A stretch of 64,000 bases of DNA from Sarocladium kiliense (GCA_030734395.1 JAUZTG010000029.1:1-64000); one strand, 5' to 3'. Shown: positions 9,468-19,575, numbered from the stretch's first letter. Numbers and translations: made by a program. The notes: generated by a model not told the origin, from the sequence alone.

Positions 9468-9730
9468 TTCGGCGAACTCGTGATAACTCGTCCGCGATAC
9501 CGTTCTGTACTGACCCCGGTGAATCACGCTGTCTAAACTCTTTCCAGCGAACCCGTAGCTTAGGCCGTGCTTCTGTGCACTCACCGCTCCTCCCTAATCC
9601 CTGCTTATCACATACTTTAACCTCTTTTCGGCGAACGCGTGGGTTTCGCTGCGTTCCGATGGTCCTCCTTGGTCTGTCCTGCTCCCTACGATCCCTGCTT
9701 GATGAAATCGGGTATCTAACTTCGGCGAAC
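9468..9730. repeat. Spaced GTTCGCCGAA motifs upstream of the TLH gene
   Basis: The core TTCGGCGAAC (GTTCGCCGAA on the TLH strand) occurs at 9468-9477, 9627-9636 and 9721-9730, with a diverged copy CCAGCGAAC at 9544-9552. Flanks are shared (TATTTAACTTCGGCGAACT and TATCTAACTTCGGCGAACT). Spacing is 76, 83 and 94 bp. The copies lie 320-580 bp upstream of the TLH start, so they may be degenerate tandem units or regulatory sites. I see no gene between 9149 and 9730. Confidence 0.6.
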
Positions 9731-10411
9731 TTATGATCCTATGCTGTTGCTACGTCCTTGACCGCTTTTCCCTGTCCTCCCCTTGACCTTTTCTATCATC
9801 CTTCTTGCCCTCCTTTGCTTGGTGATCTCCTTTAACTCGTGGCGTAACCGGGCCCCGAATACGCTTGTGCTGATCTGGTCTATCGCCATGGTCCCTGCAA
9901 CACTACCCTCCTCATCGGACGCCTCCACGGGTTGACTGACTGGTCGCTCGACCTCGAACCACTGGTTGATGTGTCCCTTCCGCCCTAATCTCTGACACTG
10001 TACGCCGGTTCTCCACGGCAAACGCCTGGGTAACCTGCGCCGTAAACGGACGTCGCCGCCGTTGCCGTAATCATTGACCCAACCATGATGTCTTTTGCAA
10101 TGAACCTGTATCTTCCTCACTGCACGACTGATATATCGGCATCTCTTGCACTGGAATCCGTCATCCTTGGGTTCTTCTAACTCTGGCACTGCGTTGATGG
10201 TTGGCGGGGGACATCGCCATCCTTTGACTTCCTCTTGGCTTTTGATTATGCCGTCGATTGTCTCGACACGTTGCTGTATGGCGGCGGCTTCAAGTGGCGG
10301 TGTGCTATGGTTTCGAACTAAATGACCGGCTGCCTCATTCGCAACGACTGCCACTCTGTAAATGCTGCATGTGATGAATGATATGGCTCCTGAATGGACA
10401 AATAGGTGAGT
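9731..10411 (-). pseudogene. Second TLH N-terminal fragment (DUF3505-type)
   Basis: This minus-strand frame begins around SFITCSIYRVAVVANEAAGH, aligns with the start of the downstream TLH domain (PFITCGRCK), and continues through WRCPPPTINAVPELEEPKDD, FQCKRCRYI...HCKRHHGW and VQCQRLGRKGHINQWFEVER. It then has a charged C-terminal tail rich in Lys/Arg and stops at 9731. The second Cys of the first CxxC pair is missing (CSIY). It is about 200 residues, lacks the middle and helicase regions, and lies head-to-tail with the TLH pseudogene. I read it as a fragment of a second TLH gene. A short stand-alone DUF3505 gene is possible; no good start codon is visible. Confidence 0.65.
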
Positions 10412-11276
10412 CGTTATGGTTCCGCGCCTTAATTGTGTGATGTCGTCTTAGTCGTTACTAATGCATGGTAAATATGCTGGCGCTGGGTTGCTAAACATGG
10501 CTTGGGGAGTAAATGCTTGCTAGCTATTAGCAACTCAATACGGCTTAACCTCTCTCAACCCCTGTCGTCGCGACCACATCAACCCAAAACCATGGGCTTT
10601 TTTACAACGTAATAACAATGTGGGTTTTGGGGAAAATATACTTTTTATTAGATTTGCTAAATATAATTATTGTCTACTTATACTATATATTATAGTTAAT
10701 ATTTTTAAGTCCGGGAAGTCAAGGAGGTCTACATCAACTTTCTCAAAGAGGTGAACCCCCTGTTCCGCTAGGGTTCGGGTTACGTTTGGTGAGGAGTTCA
10801 AAGAGGTGGACATAGACCTCTTTGCTTGTATTGATAGGGAATGATGGATACTCTGGAAGGAAAAGGGAAGAGCCAGTAATAAAGGAATTAATAGAGATTT
10901 CCTAAGGGTAAGGAAAAGGCTATTAAGGTATTTCCTTTCCTTATTCTAATAGTAAAGGTCATGAAGACAAGTACGTAAAGTGGTTTTTAAGGTTCAAAGC
11001 AGAGACCTATTATATTATGTCTTAAAAGATCTGCTTCTAAAGGATTTAAGACGATAAGTCATCTATCAGCTTGTATTGCTTCAGGTATAGTCTACCTAGT
11101 AATGGTTAACAGAAAGCACGCTCTAGCCAGAACAATCATTAAATTTCCAAGTTGAACCATCCCAATAATAATATCCCGCTATATTTCACCTAGGGCATTA
11201 ATCAACTTATATATATAGAGTGCAATTCCTTATTAAAAGCTTAATGTAATCCGCCACACTTATTAATATATTATAT
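10412..11276. other. AT-rich, gene-poor DNA
   Basis: No coding region is recognisable. GC content drops sharply after about 10600. A GC-richer island at 10712-10830 carries CCCCCTGTTCCGC, a string also found at 12023-12035, and two GAGGT-rich stretches (AAAGAGGTGAA, AAAGAGGTGGA). These look like shared remnants of one repeat family. Confidence 0.5.
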
Positions 11277-11575
11277 TACTTTATTTACTATTTTATTTAC
11301 TATTTTATTTACTATTTTATTTACTATTTTATTTACTATTTTATTTACTATTTTATTTACTATTTTATTTACTATTTTATTTACTATTTTATTTACTATT
11401 TTATTTACTATTTTATTTACTATTTTACTTATTATTCTACTTTTATTTTACTTCTATTTTACTTCTATTCTACTTCTATTCTACTTCTATTCTACTTCTA
11501 TTCTACTTCTATTCTACTTCTATTCTACTTCTATTCTACTTCTATTTTACTTCTATTCTACTTTTATTCTACTCT
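11277..11575. repeat. Two adjoining microsatellites: 12-bp TTTATTTACTAT and 11-bp TTCTATTCTAC
   Basis: From 11277 to about 11425 the 12-bp unit repeats some 12 times without error. After a short transition (TTACTTATTATTCTACTTTT) an 11-bp unit TTCTATTCTAC repeats about ten times to 11575. The second unit looks derived from the first by T-to-C change and one-base loss. Confidence 0.9.
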
Positions 11576-11590
11576 ATTTTATTATTTTAT

Positions 11591-12190
11591 TTTTACCTAA
11601 AATATGCCTATCTCAAATATCAGTTTTCGACTTAGTGAAAAAAAAAGTAATCTCGGGAATTTCACTTTTTTCTCCTTACTTCCCCTTCTAGCGCCGTGAT
11701 TATTCGCTAACCCTAGGAAGATCTCCACGTCGCCGGTCTCCGTCATCAACTTACTCGAGACTATCCTATATTAGAGGACGAAGAAGAGGAGGACTAAGAT
11801 TATAGTAGATTTCCTCTTTCAGCTTAAAGGCGACCAGGGTTAACCCTAAAAAACATATAATACTATAACTTCTACTTCTAATTCTAAGATCAAATCAACT
11901 CGAAATTAGCTGGGATTTAAATCTTATATTAATTCTATACTTATATTATATAATATCCAATCCGCGCCCATTTTAAGTAAAGGAAATACACTGAACTCAG
12001 CATAGGAAAATACACTGAACTCAGCCCCCTGTTCCGCGGAGCCAAGACTTTCATTGTATGGGCAATACACTGAATACTGTAGGAATAGGGTGTACCGGAA
12101 GGGTGGCAGGGATGGCACGGACGGAAGGGAAATAATTTCATGTCATTACAAGATTGCATGATGATACGAGCGACCCTTTGTACAGTAGGA
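11591..12190. other. AT-rich DNA with short direct repeats
   Basis: No gene is seen. AAATACACTGAACTCAGC occurs twice (about 11987 and 12010), with a diverged third copy CAATACACTGAATAC at 12063. GCCCCCTGTTCCGC at 12022 matches part of 10756-10770. Confidence 0.4.
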
Positions 12191-14068
12191 TCCATTTAAT
12201 AGTATGATTCATTTGGGAATAGAAGAGTAGAGCGCGCTTGCCACGACTCGGGGCCGTGGCGTTTATGAATGTAGAGTGCTATCCGGCCCGGCGAGTATAC
12301 GAGGTTATAGCTGCTTGTGCCGGGGGCGGCGGGAGAGCTGGTATTCGGGTCGATATGGGGCTCGGCCAGCGCGATCACGTCGTACTCGCCGCGGGCTCGG
12401 AGCGTAAGGTGTGTTAAGGCGGCCTGTTTATTTGTGTTCCAGATAGCATTTCTATCATTGGGTGGCGGGAGGGAGTCGTTCGGCGTTGGTCTGTAGGAAT
12501 CTGCTAATCTCGCTTTGAGATGCGGCTCGGGAGCGCTCCGGGTCCGTAGTGCTCACGTCGTGGCTCCTCATCGAGCTTATCCTAGGCCTCTTATTTTTAG
12601 ATCCTGGCGGTTGTCCGATCCGCAGGGCCTTAGCGGGCTCGCTAGTGCTACGCCCTCAGTTCACTTCCGTGGTCTCCTCCGCTTAATATACATAAAGGGC
12701 GGTTACGAATCTTATAGGCCTCGTTTAGTATGCCTCGCGGGCGGACGTCCGTTGCGCGGTTACCTCAGGGCAACGGCGGTCCCATGCCGGATGAGGGCCG
12801 CTGCAGTTAGGGCATCTGGGTTTAGCTCCCGGTTCTGTGGCCGGGCAGCTAGTCTCCCCTGTGTACACCGCTCCTGCGCAGCGGCCGCAGCACGGTGCAG
12901 CCTTGCAGAACTTCGCGATATGTCCGAAGGCGTGGCACTGATAGCATTGCTTTGGTCTAGCGGCCTCCTCGTACGGTTCGCAGTCATGTATTTTATAAGC
13001 TAAAACGAGCCCCTGTTCGCAGAGCTTGTTCGCGTCTGCCGGTGTCATAGCGCTGATAATCAGCATCGTCCTATCTACGTGGCCGCCTCTGTTGCGCATT
13101 TTAGTAACCTTAGTAATATTAACGCTATTCTATTCCGTAATAATCTTATAAAGGGTCTTAGTATTCTGCGCTATAAGCTTGCTGCGTACCCTCTTCGCTA
13201 CTACTACGTAGCTAGGTCGGGAGGAGGCTACCTCTTTAAAGGCAGACTTGACCTAGTCCGCGTTACTTCCTTCTGCCTCGGAGGCTGTTCTAAATACTAA
13301 AACAGTATCGCCACTAGGTAGTTTACGAGCCGCTATTATTACATTATCGCCTCGGATTCAGTTCGCGGTTATTACAATCTGCTTGACCAACCTGCTGCGG
13401 ACCTCCTTTATAGCGTCCCTTATCCTGACTGTGAGCTCGCGCTCTATCCGTGTTTAGAGCGGTTTCGTGTCGCTAGCGCTGCTAGTTTAAGTATTTCCTA
13501 TAATAGTAATAGACGGCGCCGAGGCTAGAGGCGTCCAGGCTACCTCAGCCCATAGACGTGCGGGCGCGTTGCGTTCCCGCTCCGATGCCATCTGCAACTG
13601 CCTTGGTGATTCTTGCTGTGATTCTCTCTTCTAGGGAGCTGGCATTTTCGCTCCTCTTGCTCGTGGCGTGTTCAGAGCGGGCGCGCTCCTCTCGCGTACT
13701 GGCTAGCTCAAGTGTAAGGTTCTATACCTTGTCGAGAGTGTTGTGTGGGATAAGTCCGGCGATTTAATTGTAAATCTCCTGTTCTTTCGGGTCCATTGGC
13801 GTTTTGCCCGCGGCCGCCTCGGGTTTGTTGCTGCCTCGTTGCGTGAACTGGGAGGCGCCTGCGTTGGGGTGGTGAAGGCTTTGCTCCAGCCCCTTTCTTC
13901 CTTTATCGATGACTATCGGCTCGCCCGCCTTAACCGACGTGCACGCGCGATGCATTATCTCGTCGGGGGAGAAGAGGACGGGCTGATTCGAATGCCGGTA
14001 TTAGAATTAATTTTAAGGGATATTCGGGACGGCTGCAGGCAGTTGGCCTGTTCAGCTTGCGAAGATGA
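12191..14068 (-). pseudogene. Tad1-like LINE relic: ORF1 zinc knuckles and start of the endonuclease
   Basis: Reading leftward, a decayed ORF1 N-terminal part (about 13950-13100) has several stops. It is followed by an open frame 13099-12725 with three zinc-knuckle-like clusters: CYQCHAFGHIAKFC, CCGRCAGAVYTGETSC and CPNCSGPHPAWDRRC. Further on (12440-12196), LWNTNKQAALTHL and YDVIALAEPHIDPN fit the beginning of an apurinic-type endonuclease of the second LINE ORF, which ends at about 12196. Reverse transcriptase is absent. The order gag-like knuckles then endonuclease is that of Tad1/I-type LINEs common in Pezizomycotina. AT-rich flanks and many stops suggest RIP. Confidence 0.65.
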
Positions 14069-14330
14069 AAGGTTGAATTACTTTAAGTTTATTATTATCT
14101 TATTATATAAACTAAAAGGTATTTATATCAAAATAATGAAGGCTTTATTCTAGCCTTTTTGTTTTTTTATTAATAATTAATAGCTTGCTTATCTTAATAA
14201 ATATATATATAATATATTATCTTATTAAGAAAGAAAAGGATAAGTTAATTTAACTACTAATATTAGAATTAATTTTAAGGGATGCTCAGGACGGCTATAA
14301 GCAGTTAGCCTATTCAGCTTGCGAAGATGA
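13999..14330. repeat. 70-bp direct repeat pair with RIP-like differences
   Basis: Copies at 13999-14068 and 14261-14330 share TATTAGAATTAATTTTAAGG and TTCAGCTTGCGAAGATGA. Differences are mostly G-to-A (for example GGCTGCAGGCAGTTGGCCTG versus GGCTATAAGCAGTTAGCCTA), as expected after RIP on one strand. Both lie at the upstream end of the LINE relic and may be its 5' leader units. The 190 bp between them are AT-rich. Confidence 0.7.
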
Positions 14331-15360
14331 GTAAATATAAAATATTATAAAAATACTTTTTAACTTATTTTTTTAAACTTTAATAGCTATCCTATAATAT
14401 TAATATTAATTTAAAGCCATTTTCTTTCTTATTAATAATCTAAGCTAAATATAATAAATTTAATTATTAATAGTTATTATATAAATTAAGATGCTTTATT
14501 ATTAATTATATTAATTAAACATATATTTATTAACCTCATTAATAATTATTGAAAAAATAAAAATAAAATAAACTTCTTATTAAAATATAAAACTTATATA
14601 TTTATATATTAAAATTAATATTAATTAATTTATAAATATTTATTTTATATTTTATATTATGTTTATATTATTATAATTATTATAAAGGCTAATCTACTTA
14701 TTATTAACTAATATTTATTTTAATTATTAGCAGACCTATATCATGCAAGCGCTGAAAGATTTCCTATATAAAATTAATCGTCGGCAGCCTACCGACGCAA
14801 GCCATAACTGTCAGGATCGTTAAAGTATAGCTAGCAATCCTTTTCGTGGCTCGATTAGAATCACGCCTAGTAGACAAGCCCCTTTGGAAGGTGTAGTATG
14901 TGTTACTACTTTCGCTGGATATCTTGTAAATACTATTCCCATCGCCAAGAAATCACGGATCGGAGCCCTGGCGAATCGATCTCACAATCGTACTCGAGCG
15001 GGGAAGAGCTATTTCTAGCAGATCTAGGCCCGGCGATCGGCAAACCAGGGCTGAAGCAAGCACGACACTTAATCAGCCCAACCAGGCTGACGCGAGGTAG
15101 CAAGCGTCATACTTTTCCGCAAGCTGCATAAGTCATTTCTTGCTTTTATTTTACGCATTAAAAATAACATCGCCTCGTCGAGTGTGTCCCGTATTCTTTG
15201 GTGGCTGCATTGTTCGTGATTTAGAATCTTGGGCGGGAATGTGGGCTGAAGTCTGGTCGTCAATTAGGGTGAGTAAGCTTGCATCTATGTCAGCCGAGGG
15301 GTAATGGATTAACTTTGCAGTTATGTGTACTTTTCTCAGCTAGAGCTTGATGCTATTCTT
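14331..15360. other. AT-rich then moderate-GC DNA without a gene
   Basis: 14331-14740 is very AT-rich. From 14741 the GC content rises and a short inverted repeat GTCGGCAGCCTACCGAC lies near 14790. No supported coding frame is seen; this is probably decayed transposon DNA. Confidence 0.4.
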
Positions 15361-15674
15361 AGTCACGAGGTTATTGAATGCACCCGCCACGACAAGCTTC
15401 GAAGCCCCGAAGTAAGCCTCGGCCACGTCACGGCTAGTACCACGTTCCGAAAGTTAAAGTCTTAATAACACGTGCATGATACGAAGAATGGCATCATTTC
15501 TTTCAAATGGGATGTAATGGAAGATCCATATAATCAGTGACTACAAGTGGAAGTCACGTTATATGCAGTGCCAGCTCGAAGCTCCGAAGCATCGGCCACG
15601 TCGCGGCCCGTAACATGTTTCTAAAATCATCTAACCTTCAATGGAGCGTGCATTATACAAAGAATAGCATCATT
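15361..15674. repeat. Diverged ~130-bp direct repeat upstream of the hexapeptide-repeat gene
   Basis: The copies are at about 15361-15498 and 15551-15674. Shared strings are AGTCACG, AGC(TT)CGAAG, TCGGCCACGTC(A/G)CGGC and GTGCATKATACRAAGAATRG then CATCATT. Differences are mainly C/T and G/A transitions. The second copy ends about 380 bp before the ATG at 16054. Confidence 0.6.
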
Positions 15675-15917
15675 GTCAGCGAATAGTGGCGTGTATTAGG
15701 CCATCACACCTTCGCTGGCTTAATCGCGTCATGAAGGTCTCCAGCTCATATTCTGTTTTCCTATAGTCGCTGACTCTTACGATATCGTTAAGCCAGACTA
15801 GGGTAATACTGGTGGACGAAAGAAGAGGAATGTGATGGAAATAACAAAGTCATCCTTAGGGATGATGGGCTCGTAAGATGAAACTAAAGAAGGTCTCTTA
15901 TCCTGGGTGAGAGGTCT

Positions 15918-15923
15918 ATAAGA
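15918..15923 (+). promoter_or_regulatory. Probable TATA box of the hexapeptide-repeat gene
   Basis: TATAAG lies 136 bp before the ATG and is followed by a pyrimidine-rich, CA-containing leader (CTTACTCTTATC, ATCACACAACAACC) typical of strongly expressed fungal genes. Confidence 0.4.
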
Positions 15924-16053
15924 AGGCCTCGATCCCGTGTAGTCGAGGGTTTCATATTCTTCCTCTTTAACATAGCTATCTTACTCTTATCTTCGCCGAG
16001 ATAATCTCAGACATCTCATCACTTCAACTATCAAGGATAATCACACAACAACC

Positions 16054-16833
16054 ATGAAGTTCTCCTGGGTCGCCATTCTCGCCGCTACGGCCGCCGTGGC
16101 TGCTCCCATTGCTGAGCCGGAAGCCGCTCCTGAAGCAGTCGCTGAGGCTGCTCCCGACCCCGGCAATGACTATAAGCATCATCCCGGATACAAGTACTAT
16201 CCTCCGAAGAAGCATGGCTACAAGTACTATCCTCCGAAGAAGCATGACTACAAGTACTATCCTCCGAAGAAGCATGACTACAAGTACTATCCCGGATACA
16301 AGTACTACAAGGACGACTACAAGCACAAGGACGATTACAAGCACAAGGACGACTACAAGCACAAGGACGACTACAAGCACAAGGACGACTACAAGCACAA
16401 GGACGATTACAAGCACAAGGACGACTACAAGCACAAGGACGATTACAAGCACAAGGACGATTACAAGCACAAGGACGATTACAAGCACAAGGACGATTAC
16501 AAGCACAAGGACGACTACAAGCACAAGGACGATTACAAGCACAAGGACGACTACAAGCACAAGGACGACTACAAGCACAAGGACGACTACAAGCACAAGG
16601 ACGACTACAAGCCCAAGGACGACTACAAGCCCAAGGATGACTACAAGCCCAAGGATGATTACAAGAACAAGGATGACTACAAGAACAAGGATGATTATGG
16701 GAACAAGGATGATTACAAGCCCAAGGACGATTATGGGAACAAGGATGATTACAAGCCCAAGGATGACTACAAGCCTAAGGATGATTACAAGCCCAAGGAT
16801 GACTACAAGCCCAAAGATGGCTACAAGCATTAG
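16054..16833 (+). CDS. Secreted hexapeptide-repeat (KHKDDY)n protein
   Basis: This is a single-exon frame of 259 residues. Residues 1-17 (MKFSWVAILAATAAVAA) form a clean signal peptide, followed by an acidic Ala/Glu/Pro propeptide-like stretch to about residue 37. Then come three PPKK-H-(G/D)YKYY units and a GYKYY stretch. From 16321 there are 28 contiguous hexapeptides: 16 KHKDDY, then KPKDDY, KNKDDY and GNKDDY variants, ending KPKDGY-KH-stop. The DNA units are 18 bp and differ mostly at third positions (GAC/GAT), which points to recent expansion under coding constraint. There are no cysteines and no KR sites; KK occurs only in the PPKK units. The product should be a disordered, secreted polyampholyte rich in Tyr, His, Lys and Asp; metal binding, wall cross-linking through Tyr or a host-facing role are possible. 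I know no characterised family. The strand opposite is also open but only as a shadow of the repeat. Confidence 0.8.
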   Translation: MKFSWVAILAATAAVAAPIAEPEAAPEAVAEAAPDPGNDYKHHPGYKYYPPKKHGYKYYPPKKHDYKYYPPKKHDYKYYPGYKYYKDDYKHKDDYKHKDDYKHKDDYKHKDDYKHKDDYKHKDDYKHKDDYKHKDDYKHKDDYKHKDDYKHKDDYKHKDDYKHKDDYKHKDDYKHKDDYKHKDDYKPKDDYKPKDDYKPKDDYKNKDDYKNKDDYGNKDDYKPKDDYGNKDDYKPKDDYKPKDDYKPKDDYKPKDGYKH

Positions 16834-16945
16834 GATGATTTACAAGCACTATCCTGGATCCTGGATACGAGCACTACCATCCTGCCAAGGGAGATCACAA
16901 GAACGTCAAGGAGCGAAGGGCTTATGTCAAAGGATACGAGGTGGG
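16834..16945 (+). pseudogene. Out-of-frame relic of the repeat protein's C-terminus
   Basis: Directly after the stop, GATGATTTACAAGCACTATC reads as DDYKHYPG if one T is skipped. After another frame change there is GYEHYHPAKGDHK...KGYEVG to about 16940. The composition (Tyr, His, Lys, Pro) matches the upstream protein. The likely explanation is that the ancestral protein ran at least 35 residues further and lost its end through a stop and frameshifts. A sequencing error in the repeat is the alternative. Confidence 0.5.
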
Positions 16946-18359
16946 AAACAACAGTGTGGAAAGTATGGGTGAACATTGTTCTGCGACTGTTGTACTTTCA
17001 ACAGCCCTACCAAGTAACAAGGATGAGATTGCAACACTACCAGTCCCTACCTCACCAGCCACCCTCTGTGGCGAGCTAAAATGCAAGTACTTTGTCTTCA
17101 AGTTGATCATTGAGAGCGTTGTTCTGTATTCTCACACCATGGGCATGTTGAACTAGAACGTCATGCTCGAAATGTCAGAGGTGCTTTCCTGGTCTCCAGG
17201 AATGCCTTTAAGGTGCTCTGGATTGCGGACTATCCAGTCCTTCACAGTGTGAGAGACAATTATAAAGAGAGTAAGCTAAGGTATCAACTCCGTCAGATTA
17301 CCTATCTTGAGGTCCATCATCAGAATGGTGGTATGACTTTGTTCGCGGCAAGGTCGTCGAATGCTTTCGAAAGCACTTCCCAGGAGTCAACCCAACCAGA
17401 TCAACCCAACTCTATGGCCTTATTCATACTGACAACATTGCCACAACCCCTCCCGAAGACGAAATTTGCAAATCCCCAAGAGGCTCTCTCCAGTTCCAGT
17501 GGTTCGAGGGCATGGTTCGAGACCAGCTCAGGCGCTGTTGACGTCATCTTGCTGACTCTATTTCACATGATCCACTTGATAGCGGAGCTGACTTTGCCCT
17601 ACCTGCCCTACCATACCGCTCGGTTCGGCAAAAGCGACGAGTGACGGTCATTCAGAGATCTCAGCGCTATAAGAGAGGGATTCATTCAGGGCAAATTAGT
17701 CTGGCTTGATACGAAGGCCGAACTTGGCTGCAATTTAGGGAAAAGATTCTGCCAGCCCTCAACGCGGACACCGTTGACAATGTTCAAAGACTGCTGTCTC
17801 GCTCCCGGCTTAGTGGCTGCTCACGCACAGAACTTAGCATGAAGCTTTAGCGAAGTGAAACAGTCCAACCTGTGTACAGTGTTACTGAACCCGGAAACAC
17901 TAGTTCCGCACCGAGTTGCGCAGTGACAGCGCGGTAAATAGCCAAGGACGCAGCCAGGTTCATGAAGCTGCCCCTTGCAAAGTATACCACCTCGTTTAGA
18001 ATTGAGATAGTCCACGAACAATTCTTGAGTCTTCGGTAGAAATCTTCGACTAGATCTTGCTAGCTGCAGTAGAAGTTGGACAGGAATCCGGGCTCTGTGA
18101 TGCGCTCATCTGTTTCGGCCATGGGGTTTTTCGGCAATCCAAGATGCATGCCGTGTCGCTTGAACCCTGTCACTAGAATTCTAACTGATATTATTATTTA
18201 TTTTTGTTGTTTCCCTTTCCTTAAAAAGGTACTCCTACCACTGCTATATAGCTTGAATACCCGAATCTAAACCATAGTCTTTTATAAATATAAAGTCAAT
18301 CGTAAGCTAGATCCATACTAATGATACCAAAAGTTGAATCACTTGCTACTACTGTATCT
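16946..18359. other. No intact gene; decayed coding-like stretch
   Basis: Around 17165-17830 one plus frame has coding-like text interrupted by stops and shifts (for example YDFVRGKVVECFRKHFPGVN, RSTQLYGLIHTDNIATTPPE, FQWFEGMVRDQL). I do not recognise the family. Beyond 17830 nothing is supported. Confidence 0.35.
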
Positions 18360-19575
18360 TTACTCTATAAGACGGGCAATTCGCTTTGCCCATCGCAAGG
18401 TCAAGGACGAATGTTTGTCCTGGCTGCGCCGTGTGTTTGCCCTGTTGTTATCACTGCCATCCCCGTTCATCATTGCGTTACTGCCAGCCCGATTTCCACC
18501 CCGGCCATTGTTTCCACCACGAAACCCGTTTCCATTGCGGTTGCGCTGGTTTCCATTACTATTCCCCGAGTCGCTGTCGCTGTTCCTATCACTCTGAGTA
18601 GGAGTGGGATTAGCGACAGTTGGCAAAGGCAGCGTGACCTGAGGAAATGAGACGGTAGTCGGCTTATTCTGAAGCAAAGCCTCAACAGCGGCAAGATTCT
18701 GCTTAGCAAAATCGGAACCAGCATTGGCGTTAGCCTCAATCGCCTTTGGCAAGTCCTTCTGGTTATTGGCAACCTGAGCTAACGTGAGGTCAATATCCTG
18801 CGCGCTGTTAATTGTGGCAGGGTCATTGATTGTGGGCTTGATATCAGTCTGCTGGACAGGAAAGCAACCGCCAAAGGGGCCAGCAAGAGCAGCATTACGG
18901 CAACGGACGGTGCAGACATTCCCTGTCGAAGCTAAGGAGTTCATCAGCATGTCATTTTCGACTTCAAGTAGACGGGGGATCCCCACCTCCAATACAGGCC
19001 AGATCATCAGGCAAAATTACGGTCACGTTGAAGTTCTGGGCCTTGGCTTGAGAGAATCCATTGACGCCGGGAACGTTGTTCTCAACCACCAAAGGAACTT
19101 GGCCAACAAGACGTTTTCCGTTTGAAGTCATATCAAGGTCACACACATAAGGACCAGCTCCGTCGGCGTTGACTTGGTGAACTGTCACTTGGATCGAACT
19201 GCCCTTCGTGACTTGAGTGACGGCACCTGCAGCGATAGCATTTTCTGTCTCCTCCCCGATGTCGATGTTGCCAGATAGTTCGGTTCGGCCACATTCATTG
19301 ACAATGTTTGCCTCGATTTCAGCAGTACGGATAAGAGTAGCGTCTTGTTGACAAGGACTGATGGTGGTGCAATTTCTTGCGATAGCAGGGTCGACTATCA
19401 TATGCTGTTAGTTCTTGTAATATCAGATGATAGGATTGCAACCTGGGTGCGAATGTATACCCTTGAAACCGAAGCTTGGTGGACCAGCTGGACCTTGAGC
19501 GCCCAAGATGACACCATGGGCATCGACAGTAATCAGAACAGCCGACCAGCTGAGAACCTTGATGAAAGTCTCCAT
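18360..19575 (-). CDS. Egh16/GAS1-like secreted protein
   Basis: Three exons are read on the minus strand: 19575-19443, 19394-18987 and 18922-18360. The introns are 48 and 64 nt (the first has a CTAAC branch site), and the product is 367 residues. The N-terminus METFIKVLSWSAVLITVDAH is a signal peptide followed by the AHGV start usual in this family. The core has the conserved text NCTTISPCQQDATLIRTAEI, ECGRTELSGNIDIGEETENA, HQVNADGAGPYVCDLD, NNVPGVNGFSQAKAQNFNV and CTVRCRNAALAGPFGGCFPV. After about residue 200 follows a helical stretch and a low-complexity Asn/Gly/Arg-rich tail. Relatives (Blumeria Egh16H, Magnaporthe GAS1/GAS2) are expressed during appressorium formation and infection; the biochemical role is unknown. 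The tail is longer and more Asn/Arg-rich than I expect for the family. Confidence 0.85.

Noticed and set aside
16024..16830. Minus-strand frame of Leu/Val repeats opposite the hexapeptide gene
   Set aside because: An 18-bp repeat leaves the opposite strand open by itself; there is no signal or domain, and codon variation fits the plus-strand frame.
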